Position numbers and translations under genes: made by a program. Under the pieces are notes generated by a model. It searched no databases and had not been told where the DNA came from. It saw nothing but the letters and a program-made list of their open reading frames with translations. This document shows positions 31,843 to 35,365 of a DNA stretch of 35,365 nucleotides, in pieces. How positions within the stretch are numbered: position 1 is the first letter of the stretch; each line of letters opens with the position of its first letter. Source of the stretch: F23-D06 sp045116675 (lineage in GTDB: Bacteria > Bacteroidota > Bacteroidia > Bacteroidales > WCHB1-69); NCBI GenBank assembly GCA_045116675.1, contig JBGUMF010000104.1:1-35365 (forward strand), read 5' to 3'.

Positions 31843-34800
31843 TTACTTTTGAATAACCATCTTCTTGGTTATCGAAGTGTCTTTGAAAGACAACGTGTAA
31901 TAATACACGCCCGCAGCCCAATTGGAAGTGTTCACATCCAGATAGTTTTGGCCCTTCGAGCCGGACTGGTCTTGTGAATAGAGCTGCTGTCCCAAAGTGG
32001 AGTAGATGCTGATGTTGGCATGACCGTCCTCCGGCAACACATACGAAATACGCGTATGGTCGAACGCAGGATTCGGCTCATTCTGCTTCAGGCCCACACC
32101 ATTCTCTTCCGCATAATCGTTCACACCACTATTCGTACAGGTCACCACTGTCATGTAATCATTTTCCGTATTCTTATCCAAATCCACAAAACAATCCACT
32201 CTAAAGGACAACGGCCTGAAATTGTAATGAACCAGGAATGCCTTAACAGATGTGTAATGAATGGTATCATCGGCATCGATATGACGGACGACATGTTCGT
32301 ACAGAGTGTCGAATTTAGTACCCACAGACATGACGTAACGCAAGTCGAACTCCTCAAGCGGAGAGTAACCATTGTTGCGGAGCGTAATCGTCGGATGCAC
32401 ACTGTCACCCATTATGAGACAATCAGAGTTAACACCATCCGTCGGGTAGATGAAATTCACCACCTCCAAGTCAGGATAACCCGGTCCCAGATGAATGTCA
32501 TCAATAGCAGGGTCAATTTTGTTCTTATGATTAGACAACGTGAATTTCAGCTGGCCCACCCCATTGAAATTCCGGATAGTGGTCACAAAGCGTTCCCAAT
32601 TCGGAGACACATTGCGGTTGTTGGCAAAACTCAACGTATCCACCGGCGTGAAATCATTTCCGGAACCAGCCGCAATGGCAAGGTCAAAGGAAGTGTTGGC
32701 ATCGGTGGCTGCCGCTGGAGCATAGAAATACTTGTAGAACACCAACTCGATCGGATACTGCGTCTGACGGTGCATGTTCAAACATCTGGTGGAGACAGCT
32801 GTCCACTTCGACTGATTGATCGTACCACTCTTACCCTCTACCACGGCATAGCGGCCATAGTCAGCCTGCAGGGTGTTGATTTGGGTATGGTCGTGGGCCG
32901 GACCGTAATTGGTACTCGAATTCAGACTATTCTTGGCTTTAATCAACCAGATATAGTTGGCCGTATCGGAACCTGTCGGCGGCAATATCCATCTAGAGGG
33001 ATCGAAATGCAGATCCGTCATTCCCGTATTCAGATCGAAGTTATCTTCAAAATCGTTGACATTGGAGACAATTGGACCAAGAACATTGGTATTGGCCGTA
33101 ACCGTCCTCGCATTGTTCAATGCGAACTGGTCGCCCGGATAGCTTACCGAGGCTTCCACGGTAAATGCTCCCAGAGAACTGATGTTCACATGCGGGATAG
33201 TGACGAGATACGTATTATTTGCAGCTACAGAACCCGCCGCAACGGTACCTGTGTAGGTTCCTGTATTGGCACCCGTAAACGTAACCGTAACAGTAGCAGC
33301 ATTGGCTGGTGTGAAGTATTGTGTTTCAGAACCATAGTTTTTCAAGAGCAGCTTGATAGTGGCCGCCGTATCCATACAAACATTACCCACTGGGTGGATA
33401 ATCTGCGACACACCCAAATCCACCGGCTTTGGCGGAACAATATTAACCGCATAGTCTTCCGTCTCACCCGGATAGTTATAAGGAGTACAGGCATTGCTGA
33501 AATTGGCCGCCACACAAATCACTCTCATACGGGTCAAGCCCACAGAAGATGTGGTAGGCACATCAAAGTTGAAGCTCGTAGTGGCATTGGCGGCTGTACT
33601 CGCGAAGGGCCCCAATATCAATGGCGTCAGACTCTCACCCGTATCAAAGGTACCGTTTCTGTTCCAATCTACATACACAATCTTATACACGCTTCCAGAG
33701 GCGTTTTGTGTATAAGAGTGCGTGATGGACATCGGATAGTTCTGTCCCTGGATCAGCTCGGCTGCCGGCACCGTTGCCGTATAATCGGTGTACATACCGT
33801 CGCCTTCAGCCGTATAGTTGGTGAACGGCGTACCCTGACCATTGTTGATGGTGGAAACCGTCACATTGGAGATATCCAGACCCGCAGCCTGCGTGGAGCG
33901 CGAGACACAAGGATCACCCACATTCAAAGTCATACAGAAGGTGTCATTGGCGTGTAATGCGTCACTTGTCAAACCGGTGTAAGCGCAGAACCGTGTATCC
34001 ATATAAGCTTCCGTAAGGTCGGCATGGGCGGTAAACACTTTCGTGCCCGTGGCACCGGCGGCCAACGAACCCGAATAGTTCTCCGTCACCGGCACACCAT
34101 TGCCCAAACGATATGAGACAGGGAAGTTGGAGGCAGCTGTAGAACCGAAGTTCTTAACGCTAACCGACACAGTCTCATTGGCTGTGTATTGATCCGGAGA
34201 GGTGGGGGTATTTATACCAATAACACCCACATCATGCTGCGGAACCGTCGTATTGATGGTGATCGTGCTCTTCGGTGACTGGCATGTGTAATTGAACAGG
34301 AACTGTGTGGACCAGCGGTATCCGCCACCCGTGAAAGCAGTACCTGTAGCCGCCGCCAACTGATAGATACGGCGTTCGGTATTGTTGTTGGAATAGGATG
34401 TGTTGGCGAACTTGGGTTCCACAATACCCAGATTCGTCACACAGCTGTTGTCGCCGCAATTATGTTCCACATACATCATCAGAGCGCCACCTGTATAGTC
34501 GAAACGGCCCTGCACCGGAATGGCGACCCATCCCAGCTGGTCGAAGGCCATATTGCCATCAAACACCAGCTGCGCATTGTTGGTCAGCGTTGTCCAAGTG
34601 GTCAATGTGGGAGCTGTGGTCAACGCCGTTTGGGTGGCTGCCGCATTGGCCAGCCATATCCGGATCGGAATGCCGATACCGGTCGTGTTGGCCGTGTTCA
34701 CCTTCACATAGATTGAATCTATCGCACCAGCCACACCACCAATCTCCGACTGTCTGTAGAGGATCTGCGCATACGACTTGCCACGAGTGGAAAGCATGTT

Positions 34801-35365
34801 GAACGGGGCCGAATTCGTGGTATTACCCGTTCCAACAGGGATAATCTGCTTGAAATCAGGACTCTCCACACGACCGCTGTAGTAATATGTCTGGTTCGAG
34901 AATACGGGATCCGTGGTGAAACTGGTTCCCTGTGCGAACGGGACTGCATCGTTTTGATTATGGTAGAAATAGTAGAAACTCATACCTGTCGGGGTCACTG
35001 TCTGCGTGTTACCGTAAGCGACCTGATAGGTCAACGGCTGCGGAGCTAGCGGATTGGCCGGCACATACAGCATACCGGTAATGGTGTCATTGCCACGATA
35101 GGCCCAGATACTGCTGTTGACAGGATTGGAATAAATGGTATAGTGGTACGAGCGGTTGGCCGTCGCGGAGCTCATATTAGCTACATTCAGCGTCACATTG
35201 GCCGTATCCAAATGCGGGACAGGGGTCGTCAGTGGCTTGGTATCCGTAACCACATACGAGCCATCCGCGAAGCGGCCGGTCACATTGAACGTGTTGGCCG
35301 GAATGGTCGAAGAGGATGTCGTATCCGTGTTACGCACACTCACCACCACAGGCTGGTTGGCGGAG
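31843..35365 (-). CDS. Large T9SS type A cargo protein with GEVED and MAM-like domains (partial, N-terminus outside window)
   Basis: The open frame continues without a start codon to the right edge and gives at least 1173 residues (reading SANQPVV at the edge). It is rich in Asn, Thr and Gly with few charged residues. Visible in order from the edge: two or more Ig/CARDB-like beta-sandwich repeats (VSVRNTDT, VSVKNFGST), a GEVED domain (about 33440-33800, with YVDWNRNGTFDTGE and PGETEDYAVNI), another CARDB-like unit, a jelly-roll MAM/choice-of-anchor domain (about 32480-33060), and a type A T9SS sorting domain (about 31843-32110, NEPNPAFDHTRISY to KKMVIQK). Such proteins are surface-exposed adhesins or enzyme accessory modules; no protease or glycosidase motif is seen in the part present. 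Confidence 0.9.
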   Translation of the reverse strand, partial: SANQPVVVSVRNTDTTSSSTIPANTFNVTGRFADGSYVVTDTKPLTTPVPHLDTANVTLNVANMSSATANRSYHYTIYSNPVNSSIWAYRGNDTITGMLYVPANPLAPQPLTYQVAYGNTQTVTPTGMSFYYFYHNQNDAVPFAQGTSFTTDPVFSNQTYYYSGRVESPDFKQIIPVGTGNTTNSAPFNMLSTRGKSYAQILYRQSEIGGVAGAIDSIYVKVNTANTTGIGIPIRIWLANAAATQTALTTAPTLTTWTTLTNNAQLVFDGNMAFDQLGWVAIPVQGRFDYTGGALMMYVEHNCGDNSCVTNLGIVEPKFANTSYSNNNTERRIYQLAAATGTAFTGGGYRWSTQFLFNYTCQSPKSTITINTTVPQHDVGVIGINTPTSPDQYTANETVSVSVKNFGSTAASNFPVSYRLGNGVPVTENYSGSLAAGATGTKVFTAHADLTEAYMDTRFCAYTGLTSDALHANDTFCMTLNVGDPCVSRSTQAAGLDISNVTVSTINNGQGTPFTNYTAEGDGMYTDYTATVPAAELIQGQNYPMSITHSYTQNASGSVYKIVYVDWNRNGTFDTGESLTPLILGPFASTAANATTSFNFDVPTTSSVGLTRMRVICVAANFSNACTPYNYPGETEDYAVNIVPPKPVDLGVSQIIHPVGNVCMDTAATIKLLLKNYGSETQYFTPANAATVTVTFTGANTGTYTGTVAAGSVAANNTYLVTIPHVNISSLGAFTVEASVSYPGDQFALNNARTVTANTNVLGPIVSNVNDFEDNFDLNTGMTDLHFDPSRWILPPTGSDTANYIWLIKAKNSLNSSTNYGPAHDHTQINTLQADYGRYAVVEGKSGTINQSKWTAVSTRCLNMHRQTQYPIELVFYKYFYAPAAATDANTSFDLAIAAGSGNDFTPVDTLSFANNRNVSPNWERFVTTIRNFNGVGQLKFTLSNHKNKIDPAIDDIHLGPGYPDLEVVNFIYPTDGVNSDCLIMGDSVHPTITLRNNGYSPLEEFDLRYVMSVGTKFDTLYEHVVRHIDADDTIHYTSVKAFLVHYNFRPLSFRVDCFVDLDKNTENDYMTVVTCTNSGVNDYAEENGVGLKQNEPNPAFDHTRISYVLPEDGHANISIYSTLGQQLYSQDQSGSKGQNYLDVNTSNWAAGVYYYTLSFKDTSITKKMVIQK

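Noticed and set aside
32020..33957. Plus-strand open frame (645 codons) opposite the T9SS type A cargo gene
   Set aside because: The product is Arg/Ile/His-rich with no domain; the minus frame has GEVED, MAM-like and sorting domains and its own terminator.

Overview
The window reads as a moderately GC-rich member of the Bacteroidota, most likely Bacteroidales. Three signs support this: seven TAnnTTTG -7 promoter boxes, two very large secreted proteins ending in type IX secretion system (T9SS) sorting domains (one type B, one type A), and AT-rich intergenic repeats of the AACAATTAATAATTAATAG kind. Coding density is high and no intergenic gap exceeds about 175 bases. No tRNA, rRNA, CRISPR array, insertion sequence or integrase was seen.

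Layout. 1-16961 is mostly housekeeping and cell envelope: a truncated 3-methyladenine DNA glycosylase (minus), a MurL-type D-Glu epimerase for peptidoglycan, a sugar-phosphate nucleotidyltransferase, peptidase E, an orphan BatD-like protein, a 2990-residue T9SS cargo built from CUB, PKD, SprB-like, P-domain-like and about twenty Cys-Asp-Ser repeats, an L,D-transpeptidase lipoprotein and a bacterial PARG-type glycohydrolase.

17041-28668 is a biosynthetic cluster of the aryl polyene (APE)/flexirubin type II polyketide class. The first transcription unit holds a FabG-type ketoreductase, a ketosynthase (KS), an acyl carrier protein (ACP), a LpxL-like acyltransferase, an O-methyltransferase, an ApeP-like dehydratase and a 4HBT thioesterase. 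A small antisense lipoprotein with its own promoter follows. The second unit holds a KS with an extra half-KS domain, a second ACP, a KS fused to a catalytically dead KS (chain-length-factor-like), a small four-helix transporter, a LolA-like carrier and a FabZ/ApeI-like dehydratase. DNA topoisomerase III sits directly behind it, 12 bases downstream. Together these could build a reduced-and-dehydrated (polyene) acyl chain on ACP, methylate it, transfer it to a lipid carrier and move it to the outer membrane. The ammonia lyase, aryl-acid ligase and MMPL exporter usual for APE clusters are absent from the window, so the starter unit is unknown. That is the most interesting feature here.

30571-35365 is on the minus strand: a NamZ-type exo-muramidase (DUF1343) and, upstream of it, a T9SS type A cargo protein that runs off the right edge, separated by a clear intrinsic terminator.
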